Shown here: piece by piece, positions 1 through 9,477 of the stretch
How the letters are laid out: the number at the start of each line of letters is the position of its first letter
Position numbering within the stretch: the stretch's first letter is position 1
Assembly: GCA_023388995.1 (NCBI GenBank)
Contig: JAEWFD010000025.1
Coordinates: 1 to 64,000, forward strand
DNA length: 64,000 nucleotides
Reading direction: 5' to 3'
From: Bacillota bacterium
GTDB lineage: Bacteria; Bacillota_I; Bacilli_A; Erysipelotrichales; Erysipelotrichaceae
Program-made: the position numbers and the translations under genes
The notes under the pieces: generated by a model
The model's database searches: none
Seen by the model: the letters and a program-made list of their open reading frames with translations, nothing else
What the model was told of the DNA's origin: nothing

Positions 1-58
1 ACGACTCACCTCAACGTGCTTTGTAGTAGTGATACTTCTCAATCAGTATCGACCAGAA

Positions 59-109
59 ATGGAACGGGTCTCCGTTTCATTACTATTTAAGACGGCGAGC
101 AACGCCGTC
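59..109 (+). promoter_or_regulatory. Two tandem hairpins in the leader of the lipoprotein gene
   Basis: Bases 59-67 pair with 72-80 (9 bp with one G-U, 4-nt loop). Bases 91-97 (GACGGCG) pair perfectly with 103-109 (CGCCGTC) around a 5-nt loop. The second stem ends just before the ribosome binding site GGAGG at 112-116. Neither is followed by a clear T run, so they look like mRNA leader structures rather than terminators. The start of the leader may lie outside the window. Confidence 0.4.
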
Positions 110-121
110 ATGGAGGTTAAT

Positions 122-1582
122 ATGAAACAGGCAAGGAACATCTTATTCATTGTTCTTGTCTTCTTAACTAGCTGCACTGTGCTTCCTTCCAATAAACCTA
201 ATCAACTCGATGACCTTACTACCCATCCTGAGTCAAGTTATCCGCAGCCGGAAACCTTTCAACCTTTCTATTTCAGTCATCAATTAGAAACAAATACAGA
301 AGAAACAGTTGTAGCTGGACGTTTGGGTGATTATCAGCTTTATATCACACGCATAACCAATATCACAGATCCTGAGATTGCTCTGCAAGTAAATGCATGG
401 ATTGACCGGAAAATAGAAATTTGGGTAGATAAAGGACTCCCGAAGTATCCAGGCATTTTAAATATACCAATTTCCAAAATCAGTTCTCCTATTAATCTGC
501 GGGTCTTTGTGTACTCCGCAATTAATAATATTGCAAATTTTACCTTTACTCGCTCAATCGCTATTGGTGATCAATTTTATGAGGAAAAAGAAGAAGTTTA
601 TGTAAACCTAAAAACAGGACAGGAAATTACTCTCAACGATGTCCTGAATGCATCTGATGGACTATCTTTGGTAAATCAACATGTCATCACCGCCTTTGAT
701 ACCTTCGAGGAAACAGAAGATCCGAATGAGTTCACTTCCCTCATTACAATGCCATTTATTTCCGCTTTTCGTGGTTTAGAAGCCCCTCTTTCCTTCAAAT
801 TAGAATATCCTAATCATGGTTTGACTATTTGGCTTGATCCTGTAAGCTGTCCCAATTGCAATTATCAGCTAGGCTATCAACCCAAACCGCTTTATCTGCC
901 TAAAATCATATCAACTATGTATGACCGCTTTTTTGATTCACAAAAAGATGCTTATGTAACAGATGGAACATTTCAGTTCAATCAACCATGGCGTATCCCT
1001 TATACAAAACATTCCCATTTATATGAGCACTCAACATTCGATAAAAAGAGACACATTACTTTGCAACGTGAAATACCAGAAGATGTTCCTGCCTTTTTGC
1101 TCAAAGAAGCACAGTTGCTTCTGGAACAACTCCGTACACAGATTATCCAGTTTGAAGAAGCACATCAAGTTTCTTTAAACGTTAGTTACCAGCCGATTGT
1201 TCTGGAGATAATCCCCGGCAATCTAGCTAATACCATTCACTTGTCTTATAATCTTGGCGACAGACCATTTTTAAATGGTGAACTATGGCGCAACTACCAT
1301 CCGCAAACAGGAGAACTTCTGCGGCTATCTTACTTCTTCCAGCAAGATTTTGCTTTACAGGACTTGATCGATCATCGGATCTCCCTGTTAGTCGCAACTG
1401 CTGTCAAAGACGAAACAATTGCCATGGTTGATGACCGCAACTTCAGCATTGTCGGCGATGCCATTCATGTGTATGTCAACGGGGAACCGGAAAGCACCAG
1501 CATGCGGACATTTGGCGGATTTAATCTTCCAATTGATTATATCGGGATGGAGCATTTTGATTTCTCCTCTTGGCAAAAATAA
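122..1582 (+). CDS. Secreted lipoprotein with a DUF3298/RsiV-like region
   Basis: Predicted 486-residue exported lipoprotein, probably anchored to the outer face of the membrane. The start at 122 was chosen because GGAGG lies 5 nt upstream and it gives a short basic N-terminus, a hydrophobic core and a lipobox LTSC with Cys18; the frame is open further upstream but without those features. A stretch near residue 170 (YVNLKTGQEITLNDVL) resembles the DUF3298/DUF4163 domain seen in RsiV-type surface proteins; that assignment is by eye only. The substrate and role are unknown. It converges on purB, and its stop lies in the T tail of the purine operon terminator. Confidence 0.7.
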   Translation: MKQARNILFIVLVFLTSCTVLPSNKPNQLDDLTTHPESSYPQPETFQPFYFSHQLETNTEETVVAGRLGDYQLYITRITNITDPEIALQVNAWIDRKIEIWVDKGLPKYPGILNIPISKISSPINLRVFVYSAINNIANFTFTRSIAIGDQFYEEKEEVYVNLKTGQEITLNDVLNASDGLSLVNQHVITAFDTFEETEDPNEFTSLITMPFISAFRGLEAPLSFKLEYPNHGLTIWLDPVSCPNCNYQLGYQPKPLYLPKIISTMYDRFFDSQKDAYVTDGTFQFNQPWRIPYTKHSHLYEHSTFDKKRHITLQREIPEDVPAFLLKEAQLLLEQLRTQIIQFEEAHQVSLNVSYQPIVLEIIPGNLANTIHLSYNLGDRPFLNGELWRNYHPQTGELLRLSYFFQQDFALQDLIDHRISLLVATAVKDETIAMVDDRNFSIVGDAIHVYVNGEPESTSMRTFGGFNLPIDYIGMEHFDFSSWQK

Positions 1583-1609
1583 AAAAACGCTTCACAAGTG
1601 TGAAACGTT
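1581..1609 (-). terminator. Intrinsic terminator of the purine operon
   Basis: On the minus strand an AACGTTTCAC / GTGAAGCGTT stem (10 bp, one mismatch, 4-nt loop) is followed by seven T, then ATTTTT. The stem begins inside the purB stop codon, so purB is the last gene of the operon. There is no T run on the plus-strand side. Confidence 0.85.
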
Positions 1610-2906
1610 AGAGGATACCGACTCTGCGATAGATATCCGGAACTTGACGCAAATGAAATGCCAAGCTAAAACATTCATCCAGATCAGCAGCAGATAGCAA
1701 GCTGCTGATTTCTTTATTTTGATCTAATAAAGTTCTGAAACTCAGACGATTCTCCCAGGCTTGCATGGCAAGCGGCTGAACCAAGTCATAAGCCGCTTCG
1801 CGGGCAAACGCCTTTTGTTCAATCAAGGTTGTCATTACCCGCTGCGCGAAGATAACACCATGTGTCAAATTGATATTTTCCAGCATCCGCTCTTCAAACA
1901 CAACTAAATTCTTAAGGATAGTATTGAAGCGGCTAAGCATGTAATCCAGTAAGATCGTCGCATCGGGAATGATGATCCGTTCTGCGGAGGAGTGGGAAAT
2001 ATCCCGTTCGTGCCAGAGCGGAATATCTTCAAATGCACTTACCATATAGCCGCGCATGACCCGTGCACAACCCGCCATATTCTCACTGGAAATGGGATTG
2101 CGCTTATGCGGCATCGCACTGCTGCCTTTTTGTCCTTTTTGGAATCCTTCTTCTACTTCCCGTACTTCAGTACGTTGCAGATGGCGAAGTTCTACCCCCA
2201 TCTTTTCAATCGTACTGGCAATCAGGGCAAGCGTGGAAACATAGAAAGCATGACGATCACGTTGCAAAGTTTGCGTGGAAATTGGCGAAGATTGCAGTCC
2301 CAACTTTTCACATACATAATCTTGCACGAATGGCGGAGTATTTGCAAATGTGCCGACAGCACCGCTGATTTTCCCTGCTTCAATATGAGTTCTGGCAAGT
2401 TCAAATCGTTCCAGCTGACGCTTGATTTCATCGAACCAAAGAGCAAACTTCAAGCCAAAGCAGGTAATGTCTGCATGCACTCCATGCGTCCTCCCGATGC
2501 ATGGGGTGTTTTGGTATTGCAGTGCTTTTGCTTTCAGCGTTTCCAAAAGCTGCATCATATCCTTCTGCAAGATTTCATTGGCCTGCTTGAATTGGTAGCC
2601 ATATGCTGTATCAACAACATCCGTGCTTGTCAGTCCATAATGCACCCAGCGCTTCTCGTCACCTAGTGATTCGGAAACACTGCGGGTAAAGGCTACGACA
2701 TCATGGCGCGTTTCCAGCTCCAACTGCGCAATCCGTTCGATATCAAAAGATGCCTTTTCCCATAGCAGTTTTACGTCTTCTTTGGGTATCACACCTAACT
2801 CGCTCCATGCTTCTGCTGCCAAAATTTCTACTTTCAGCCATGCATCAAACCGGCTTTGATCTTCCCAAATGGCACTCATTTCTTTTCTTGCATATCGTTG
2901 TATCAT
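1608..2906 (-). CDS. purB: Adenylosuccinate lyase
   Basis: Cleaves SAICAR to AICAR plus fumarate and adenylosuccinate to AMP plus fumarate, so it serves both IMP synthesis and the AMP branch in the cytosol. The 432-residue length is usual for the Bacillus-type enzyme. The fumarase/aspartase superfamily signature GSSAMPHKRNP is present near residue 262; the catalytic-loop serines and the earlier conserved histidine region (GRTHGVHAD) are also visible. It is the last gene of the purE-to-purB operon, 15 nt after purD, and ends in the terminator hairpin. Confidence 0.97.
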   Translation of the reverse strand: MIQRYARKEMSAIWEDQSRFDAWLKVEILAAEAWSELGVIPKEDVKLLWEKASFDIERIAQLELETRHDVVAFTRSVSESLGDEKRWVHYGLTSTDVVDTAYGYQFKQANEILQKDMMQLLETLKAKALQYQNTPCIGRTHGVHADITCFGLKFALWFDEIKRQLERFELARTHIEAGKISGAVGTFANTPPFVQDYVCEKLGLQSSPISTQTLQRDRHAFYVSTLALIASTIEKMGVELRHLQRTEVREVEEGFQKGQKGSSAMPHKRNPISSENMAGCARVMRGYMVSAFEDIPLWHERDISHSSAERIIIPDATILLDYMLSRFNTILKNLVVFEERMLENINLTHGVIFAQRVMTTLIEQKAFAREAAYDLVQPLAMQAWENRLSFRTLLDQNKEISSLLSAADLDECFSLAFHLRQVPDIYRRVGIL

Positions 2907-2921
2907 GTATATCTCCCTGCT

Positions 2922-4187
2922 CTACTGCAAATTGCGATAGCCGATATCACTGCGATAAAACAGTGCTTCGCCATCGATCTTTCGTACTTCATCATACACT
3001 ACTTTGCGTGCTTCTTCCATAGTATTTGCACTTGCCATCACAAATAGTATCCGTCCACCATTGTTTTTGATTTCTCCTTGATCTTCGTAAGTACCCATAT
3101 GATAAACCCGTACTTTTTTTGCATCAATATCTGTTAAGCCTTTTATTTGCTGTCCTTTCACATAGTGTTCAGGATAGCCTTTGCTGGCGATTACAACACC
3201 CAGTGCCTTGGTATCATGGAATACAACTTCCATTTGTTGTTTCGCCAAGACCTTTTGAATGACTTCATATAAATCAGATTTCATGGCTGGCAAGAGCACT
3301 TCCGTTTCCGGATCACCAAAGCGGACATTAAACTCGATTGTTTTCACGCCTTGCGCAGTCGCCATAAATCCGCCATAAAGGACTCCGGTAAAAGGACACC
3401 CATCCGCAACCATTCCTTTCGCTGCAGGAATCATGACTTGTTCTAATGCTTCCTGCATAACACTATGCGGCAGATGACTGACTGGCGTATATGCTCCCAT
3501 CCCTCCGGTGTTCGGTCCCGTATCTTGATCAAAAGCCCGTTTATGATCCTGCGCGATTTGCATCGGATACACCTGATCTTCGTGAACAAATGCCAGCAGT
3601 GAAAACTCCTCGCCCATTAGAAATTCCTCGATTACAACACTGTGTCCTGCAGAAGCAAATTTATGCTGGTTCATCATAGCATCCAGTTCCTGACATGCTT
3701 CTTCCGCACTACCAGCAATTACAACTCCTTTGCCCGCTGCCAAGCCATCTGCTTTTAGTACAATAGGATAGTTTGCCTGTTCTTGCAAATATGCTTGTGC
3801 TTGCTCATAGTTTTGGAAAGTCTGGTAAGCTGCAGTAGGAATCTCATGCCGTTTCATGAATTCTTTCGCAAAAGCCTTGCTGCTCTCTAGTTGGGCTGCT
3901 TGTTTATTCGGACCAAAAACGGTCAGGTTTCTTGCTTGAAAATAATCAACTATTCCATCCGCCAGCGGTATCTCCGGCCCAACAAAAGTTAGGTCAATTT
4001 CCTGTTCTTGCGCAAATTGGGCCAATTGCGCAAATTGATTGGTCGCAATATCTACAATGGTTGCACAATCTTTCATTCCGGGATTGCCTGGCGCTGCATA
4101 CACTTGATCTACATGAGGACTGGAAGCAAATTTGTCACATAGGGCATGCTCCCGCCCGCCGCTGCCAATCACAAGAACGCGAGCCAT
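2922..4187 (-). CDS. purD: Phosphoribosylamine-glycine ligase (GAR synthetase)
   Basis: ATP-grasp enzyme joining phosphoribosylamine and glycine to give GAR, the second step of de novo purine synthesis. The 421 residues match the family length. The N-terminal GSGGREHAL nucleotide-fold motif, the ATP-grasp core (LKADGLAAGKGV) and the FNVRFGDPETEVLLP signature are all visible. The start codon overlaps the purH stop by one base (TGATG), which suggests translational coupling. Its order after purH is the common Firmicute purH-purD arrangement. Confidence 0.97.
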   Translation of the reverse strand: MARVLVIGSGGREHALCDKFASSPHVDQVYAAPGNPGMKDCATIVDIATNQFAQLAQFAQEQEIDLTFVGPEIPLADGIVDYFQARNLTVFGPNKQAAQLESSKAFAKEFMKRHEIPTAAYQTFQNYEQAQAYLQEQANYPIVLKADGLAAGKGVVIAGSAEEACQELDAMMNQHKFASAGHSVVIEEFLMGEEFSLLAFVHEDQVYPMQIAQDHKRAFDQDTGPNTGGMGAYTPVSHLPHSVMQEALEQVMIPAAKGMVADGCPFTGVLYGGFMATAQGVKTIEFNVRFGDPETEVLLPAMKSDLYEVIQKVLAKQQMEVVFHDTKALGVVIASKGYPEHYVKGQQIKGLTDIDAKKVRVYHMGTYEDQGEIKNNGGRILFVMASANTMEEARKVVYDEVRKIDGEALFYRSDIGYRNLQ

Positions 4188-5722
4188 CAGTGTTTGAAAT
4201 GGCGCAGCCCTGTCATCACCATCGCCATCCCTAATTCATCACATGCCTGAATGGAGTCTTGATCTTTCAAGGAACCACCCGGCTGAATGATCGCCGCAAT
4301 GCCATAATCTGCAGCCAAGCGAACGGTATCATCCATCGGAAAAAAGGCATCACTGGCTAATATAGCACCTTGTGCTTTGGAACCAGCTTGTTCCAAGGCA
4401 AGGCGTGCTGCACCGACACGATTCATCTGCCCCGCACCAATTCCGAGCGTTGCGCCATCTTTTACAATTACAATCGCATTGCTCTTTACATGCTTCACCA
4501 CCAGTTCGCCAAAGACCAAATCATTTTGCTGTTCTTTGGTAATACTTGCTTTTGTTGCCAGTTTCCAATGATCTGGATCTGATTTCACAATATCTCTGTC
4601 CTGAACCAACAAGCCCCCGCTGACGCTTACTATCTGCTGCTCGCCATCAGCACATGCGGAAAGATCGATCGCCAGCAAACGAATGTTTTTCTTTCCTTGC
4701 AGCACTTCCAACGCTTCCTGGCTATAGGACGGAGCAAGAATAACTTCTAGGAACAACTCGCTCATTTGCTGGGCGCAAGCAAGCGTGACTTCTCTGTTGA
4801 ATGCCACAATTCCCCCGAAAATAGAAACTGGATCTGCCTCATAGGCTTTGCGGTAAGCTTCATCAATGGTTGCACCGATGGCAACACCGCAAGGATTCAT
4901 ATGCTTCACAGCCACAACCGCACATTCCGTAAATTCCTGCACCATCTGCAAGGCTGCATTGGCATCTTGAATATTATTATAAGATAACTCTTTGCCGTGC
5001 AGCTGCTTGGCTTTCGCAATCGATGCTGCTGCCGGCATCATGGATTCATAGAAACTGGCAGTTTGATGCGGGTTTTCCCCATATCGTAATTCTTGCTTAT
5101 GGGCATAAGTAACTGTAAGGCGTTCAGGATGCTCTTCCCCGGTATACTTCGTAAAATATTGGGCAATCATTGCATCATAGCTTGCGGTCAGGCGAAATGC
5201 TTTCGCAGCCAAATACTCTCTGGTAAACAGCTGTGTCTGGCCATACCGCCGAAGTTCCGCCAAAACAGGTTCATAATCAGCTTGATCACTAACAACTGTC
5301 ACATAGCGATGGTTTTTAGCACTGCTGCGCAGCATGCTAGGTCCGCCAATATCAATATTTTCCACCGCATCTTCATGTGTCGAATTCGGATTTGCAATTG
5401 TTTCCTTAAATGGATATAAGTTGACACAAACCAAATCAATCGGCAAAATGGCGTGTTGCTCTAATTGTACTTGATGTTGCTTATTGGCACGAACCCCCAA
5501 TAAACCGCCATGGATCTTAGGATGCAAAGTTTTCACCCGGCCATCCAGCATCTCCGGAAAAGCAGTAACTTCCTCTATCGAAATGGTGGGAACTCCGTGC
5601 TGTTCCAGTAAAGTTCTCGTTCCTCCGGTAGAAATAATTTCATAATTCAGCTTCACCAGCTCACTGGCAAATTCAACAATGCCGGTTTTGTCGCTGACGC
5701 TGATCAATGCTCTATGTTTCAT
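4187..5722 (-). CDS. purH: Bifunctional AICAR formyltransferase / IMP cyclohydrolase
   Basis: Catalyses the last two steps to IMP: formylation of AICAR using 10-formyl-THF, then ring closure. It is full length at 511 residues. The N-terminal MGS-like cyclohydrolase domain (about 1-190) contains DGRVKTLHPKIHGGLL; the C-terminal transformylase domain contains KHMNPCG and the SNAIVIVKDGATLGIGAGQ region. It overlaps purN by 4 nt (ATGA) and purD by 1 nt, within the operon. Confidence 0.97.
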   Translation of the reverse strand: MKHRALISVSDKTGIVEFASELVKLNYEIISTGGTRTLLEQHGVPTISIEEVTAFPEMLDGRVKTLHPKIHGGLLGVRANKQHQVQLEQHAILPIDLVCVNLYPFKETIANPNSTHEDAVENIDIGGPSMLRSSAKNHRYVTVVSDQADYEPVLAELRRYGQTQLFTREYLAAKAFRLTASYDAMIAQYFTKYTGEEHPERLTVTYAHKQELRYGENPHQTASFYESMMPAAASIAKAKQLHGKELSYNNIQDANAALQMVQEFTECAVVAVKHMNPCGVAIGATIDEAYRKAYEADPVSIFGGIVAFNREVTLACAQQMSELFLEVILAPSYSQEALEVLQGKKNIRLLAIDLSACADGEQQIVSVSGGLLVQDRDIVKSDPDHWKLATKASITKEQQNDLVFGELVVKHVKSNAIVIVKDGATLGIGAGQMNRVGAARLALEQAGSKAQGAILASDAFFPMDDTVRLAADYGIAAIIQPGGSLKDQDSIQACDELGMAMVMTGLRHFKH

Positions 5723-6291
5723 TGCTGTTCCTCCAATAATCGTTGCAGTGTATTAGGATATAATCGATGCTCAATCTGATGGACCTGCGCTTCTATTTCC
5801 GCTCTCGTCCATGCAGGAAGCACCGCAAAACTTTCCTGGGAAATAATTGCCCCTCCATCCATGGTGTGATCAACATAATGGATGGTAACTCCCATTACTT
5901 TAACCCCGTAGCTGATTGCCTGACCAATGGCATCTTTGCCTTTAAACGCCGGAAGAAGCGAGGGATGAATATTAACAATACGATTGGGGTACGCCGCAAG
6001 CAGCGTATTCCCCAAGAGCCGCATGTAACCAGCTAAGACCAGCAACGATGCTTGGTGTAAGTGACAAGCTTCCAAAATCACTGCTTCATACTCTTGTTTG
6101 GAAGCATACTGCTGCGATTCAAAGACAAATGCCGGAATGTTCTTTGCTTGCGCTTTTTGCAGCACCAGAGCATGCGGTTGATCACAAACCAGCAATACAA
6201 TTTGCGCCTGCAACGTGCCATCTTCAATCGCTTTTTGAATGGCATCAAAATTGCTGCCCGTACCACTGGCAAATACTGCGAGATTAGTCAT
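5719..6291 (-). CDS. purN: Phosphoribosylglycinamide (GAR) formyltransferase
   Basis: Transfers a formyl group from 10-formyl-THF to GAR, the third step of the pathway. The start at 6291 is preferred to an in-frame start 99 nt upstream because AGGAG lies about 9 nt before it and the protein then begins MTNLAVFASGTGSNFDAI, as the family does. This gives 190 residues. The formyltransferase active-site pattern is visible (NIHPSLLPAFKG and the later MDGGAII). The start overlaps the purM stop by 8 nt and its own end overlaps purH by 4 nt. Confidence 0.96.
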   Translation of the reverse strand: MTNLAVFASGTGSNFDAIQKAIEDGTLQAQIVLLVCDQPHALVLQKAQAKNIPAFVFESQQYASKQEYEAVILEACHLHQASLLVLAGYMRLLGNTLLAAYPNRIVNIHPSLLPAFKGKDAIGQAISYGVKVMGVTIHYVDHTMDGGAIISQESFAVLPAWTRAEIEAQVHQIEHRLYPNTLQRLLEEQQ

Positions 6292-7309
6292 GAAACGATA
6301 CTCCTGGTTTATTTGTAATATGACCGATGCAAGAAGCTTTCTCGCCATGCTCAAACAAAATTTGCAGCGTTTTTTGCACATCTTGTTCATCTACCACCAA
6401 GATCATGCCAATTCCCATGTTGAATACATTATACATATCGTGATCTGATACTTGGCCGAGTTGTTGCAGATACGGGAAGATCGCCGGGATATCCCAAGTG
6501 CCATTTTGGATTGCTATACCCAAATGTTCCGGCAAGCAGCGCGGCATATTTTCATAAAAGCCTCCACCCGTAATATGGGCAATGCCTGCAACATTGATTT
6601 CTTCCAGTACTGCCAGAACACTGCGCACATAGATTTTCGTAGGTGTTAACAATGCATTGCCTACAGTATCATGTAGTTCATCGACATATGCATCAAGATC
6701 AATATCGTGATCTGCAAGTAATTTTCGCACCAGCGAAAACCCATTAGAATGCACTCCGCTGGATGCCAGCCCAATTACTGCTTGGTGCTCCCGGACATTT
6801 TGCGATTGGATCAGCTTGTTTTTCTCTGTTGCCCCCACTGCAAAGCCGGCAATATCATATTCTCCTTGCGCATACATACCAGGCATTTCTGCCGTTTCCC
6901 CGCCAATCAATGCACAATTTGCCAGCACACAGCCAGCACTTACTCCTTTTACGATAGCTTCTATTTTTGTCGGTTCATTTCGGCCAACTGCAATATAATC
7001 GAGAAAATAAAGCGGCTGGGCCCCTTGGGCGATGATATCATTCACACACATTGCAACTGCATCAATGCCAATGGTATCATGACGATCCAGTGCAAATGCC
7101 AGTTTCAATTTGGTTCCCACGCCATCTGTACCGCTTACCAATACTGGTTCCTTCAATTGCAAAACACTCAAATCAAACAGACCTCCAAAAGAGCCAATGC
7201 CCCCCATTACTCCTAAACGGTACGTTTTTTTCGTATGTTCTTTCATCCGTTCAACTGCTTCATATCCAGCTTCCAGATTGACCCCTGCTTCTTTATAGAT
7301 ATTGCTCAT
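6284..7309 (-). CDS. purM: Phosphoribosylformylglycinamidine cyclo-ligase (AIR synthetase)
   Basis: Closes the imidazole ring of FGAM to AIR with ATP. The 341 residues match the family. The N-terminal nucleotide-binding part shows GGIGSFGGLFDL, VSGTDGVGTKLK and GIDAVAMCVNDI; the GGETAEMPGMY and HITGGGFYENMPR motifs of PurM follow. It lies 8 nt after purF. The purL product belongs to the same structural superfamily. Confidence 0.97.
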   Translation of the reverse strand: MSNIYKEAGVNLEAGYEAVERMKEHTKKTYRLGVMGGIGSFGGLFDLSVLQLKEPVLVSGTDGVGTKLKLAFALDRHDTIGIDAVAMCVNDIIAQGAQPLYFLDYIAVGRNEPTKIEAIVKGVSAGCVLANCALIGGETAEMPGMYAQGEYDIAGFAVGATEKNKLIQSQNVREHQAVIGLASSGVHSNGFSLVRKLLADHDIDLDAYVDELHDTVGNALLTPTKIYVRSVLAVLEEINVAGIAHITGGGFYENMPRCLPEHLGIAIQNGTWDIPAIFPYLQQLGQVSDHDMYNVFNMGIGMILVVDEQDVQKTLQILFEHGEKASCIGHITNKPGVSFHD

Positions 7310-7317
7310 AGATCCTC

Positions 7318-8751
7318 CTAAAATTTCTCATCTTTATTGGCATTTTCAATTGCTTCAAAAAGCAATGTCGGATACTTTCCGGTAAAACAAGCTGTACACA
7401 TGCTTTTCGTTTGCAGCGCTTGAAACAATCCTTCCAATGACAAGAAGGCAAGGCTGTTTGCACCAATCATTTCCTGCACTTCGGATACAGACTTCTGGGC
7501 ACTGATCAGTTCTTCATAAGTAGATGTATCTACTCCGTAAAAGCATGGAGAAGTAATAGCCGGAGAAGCAATGCGTATATGCACTTCTTTGGCGCCCATA
7601 GCTCGCAGCATCGCCACAATTTTCTTCGAAGTTGTTCCCCGAACGATGGAATCATCAATCATGCAGACACGTTTACCCTCAATCACAGAGCGAATGGGCG
7701 ACAACTTCATCTTTACTCCTTTTTCGCGCAAGATTTGAGAGGGTTCAATGAAAGTTCGGCCAGTATACTTGTTTTTAATCAATCCCATTTCATAGGGAAT
7801 CCCTGCTTGCTCAGCGAAGCCGCTGGCTGCTGAAAGTGATGAGTCAGGTACTCCGATCACAATATCAGCATCGCAAGGTGCTTCTTTTGCAAGTACCTTT
7901 CCGCATTCTTTGCGGGAAACATGAACGTTGATTCCTTCCACATCACTATCAGGGCGGGAAAAATAAATGTATTCCATCGCACAGATATGATGCTTGGTAT
8001 CCTCGGTATAAAAGGTTGATTCTATGCCATCTGCGGAAATGGTAACGATCTCGCCTGGCTGAATGTCACGGACAAACTCAGCTCCGATTACATCGAAAGC
8101 ACAAGTCTCGCTGCTGACTACATATCCATGGTCCATCTTGCCGATTGCCAGCGGACGCAGCCCATATTTGTCACGCATTGCATATAGCTTATCTTTGGTG
8201 AGAATGAGAAAGGCAAAGGCACCTTCCAGCAAAAGCAATCCCTCTTTGATGGCTTCAATCCGGGAATGATGGTGATCTTTTTTAATGAGGTGGGCTAGTA
8301 TTTCGGTATCGCTAGTTGACTGGAAAATACTACCCTGTAATTCCAGCTCCCGCTTCAAAGGATGCGAATTGACAATATTGCCATTGTGACATAGTGCAAA
8401 ATCGCCCGTGCTGTGCCGGAACAGAAACGGCTGCACATTCACGATTCCGCCTCCCCCTGCGGTGGAATAGCGCACATGGCCGATCGCACAATCTCCCGGC
8501 AACTTCTTCAAAGAGCTATCCGTGAAAACCTCTTTTACGCACCCTTCTCCTTTATAGCCATGCAGTATCCCTTGATTCACTGTTACAATACCGCATCCTT
8601 CTTGTCCGCGGTGCTGGAGGGCATGCAAACCAAAATATGACAATTCCGCAGCATTATCGACATGGTAAATGCCGAATATTCCGCATTCTTCATGCAGTTC
8701 CCGTTCGGGCAGCAATATTTCCCATGGCTGCTTGTTCATCGAACAGCTCAT
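7318..8751 (-). CDS. purF: Amidophosphoribosyltransferase
   Basis: First committed enzyme of purine synthesis: makes phosphoribosylamine from PRPP and glutamine. N-terminal class II glutaminase domain: the catalytic Cys is in EECGIFGIY near residue 23, so the protein must be processed to expose it, as in the Bacillus-type enzyme. The PRPP-binding motif VCMIDDSIVRGTTSKKI lies near residue 365. The start at 8751 has AGCAGG upstream; an ATG at 8739 is possible but has a weaker site. Family members of this type usually carry an Fe-S cluster, and C-terminal cysteines (CTACFTGKYP) fit that. Confidence 0.96.
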   Translation of the reverse strand: MSCSMNKQPWEILLPERELHEECGIFGIYHVDNAAELSYFGLHALQHRGQEGCGIVTVNQGILHGYKGEGCVKEVFTDSSLKKLPGDCAIGHVRYSTAGGGGIVNVQPFLFRHSTGDFALCHNGNIVNSHPLKRELELQGSIFQSTSDTEILAHLIKKDHHHSRIEAIKEGLLLLEGAFAFLILTKDKLYAMRDKYGLRPLAIGKMDHGYVVSSETCAFDVIGAEFVRDIQPGEIVTISADGIESTFYTEDTKHHICAMEYIYFSRPDSDVEGINVHVSRKECGKVLAKEAPCDADIVIGVPDSSLSAASGFAEQAGIPYEMGLIKNKYTGRTFIEPSQILREKGVKMKLSPIRSVIEGKRVCMIDDSIVRGTTSKKIVAMLRAMGAKEVHIRIASPAITSPCFYGVDTSTYEELISAQKSVSEVQEMIGANSLAFLSLEGLFQALQTKSMCTACFTGKYPTLLFEAIENANKDEKF

Positions 8752-8755
8752 GCAA

Positions 8756-9463
8756 TTACCTGCTCAAGCGTGCCAGTATTTCCTGATACGCATCTTCAAG
8801 ATTCCCTAAATCCCGGCGAAACCGATCTTTGTCCAGCTTTTGATTGGTCTTCGCATCCCACAAACGGCAAGTATCCGGTGAAATCTCATCCGCAAGAACA
8901 ATGGTGCCATCGGCAAGCTTGCCAAACTCGATCTTGAAATCAACCAATGTGATCCCAATCGCGGCAAACCGCTGTTTCAGCAGCTGATTGATGGTTTCCG
9001 TCATGCGGTAAATTTCTTTAAGCTCATCATATGAGACCAATTGCAGTGCCACGGCATGGTGGTCATTGATCAACGGATCTTGCAAGTCATCATTCTTGTA
9101 GCAGATTTCATAAATGACATTGCTTGGGAGTGTTCCTTCTTCAATGCCTAACCGCTTGGCCATACTTCCGGCAATCACATTGCGGACAATGACTTCCAGG
9201 GGGATAATCTGCACTTTATGGCAAAGCTGATCCCGTTCGTTTAATTTCGCAATCAGATGAGTACGTACGCCATGTTCTTGCAGATATGCAAAGAGGTGCT
9301 CACTGATTTGGTTATTCAGGACTCCTTTGTTTGCAATGGCTCCTTTTTTCAGACCGTTGAAGGCTGTTGCATCGTCCTTATAATGAATGATAATTGTCTG
9401 CGGATCATCGGTAGCATAAATTTGCTTGGCTTTTCCTTCATAGATAAAAGATTTTCTTTCCAT
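8756..9463 (-). CDS. purC: SAICAR synthetase
   Basis: ATP-dependent ligation of aspartate to CAIR giving SAICAR. The 235 residues match the short bacterial form. Visible family motifs are YEGKAKQIY near the N-terminus, the IPLEVIVRN segment, and LVDFKIEFGK with ADEISPDTCRLWD towards the C-terminus. It lies between purL (14 nt) and purF (4 nt) in the operon. Confidence 0.97.
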   Translation of the reverse strand: MERKSFIYEGKAKQIYATDDPQTIIIHYKDDATAFNGLKKGAIANKGVLNNQISEHLFAYLQEHGVRTHLIAKLNERDQLCHKVQIIPLEVIVRNVIAGSMAKRLGIEEGTLPSNVIYEICYKNDDLQDPLINDHHAVALQLVSYDELKEIYRMTETINQLLKQRFAAIGITLVDFKIEFGKLADGTIVLADEISPDTCRLWDAKTNQKLDKDRFRRDLGNLEDAYQEILARLSR

Positions 9464-9477
9464 GTGACTCTCTCTCC

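Noticed and set aside
1992..2666. 224-codon plus-strand frame opposite purB
   Set aside because: It lies wholly antisense to a well-conserved gene and has a composition expected from the complementary strand.
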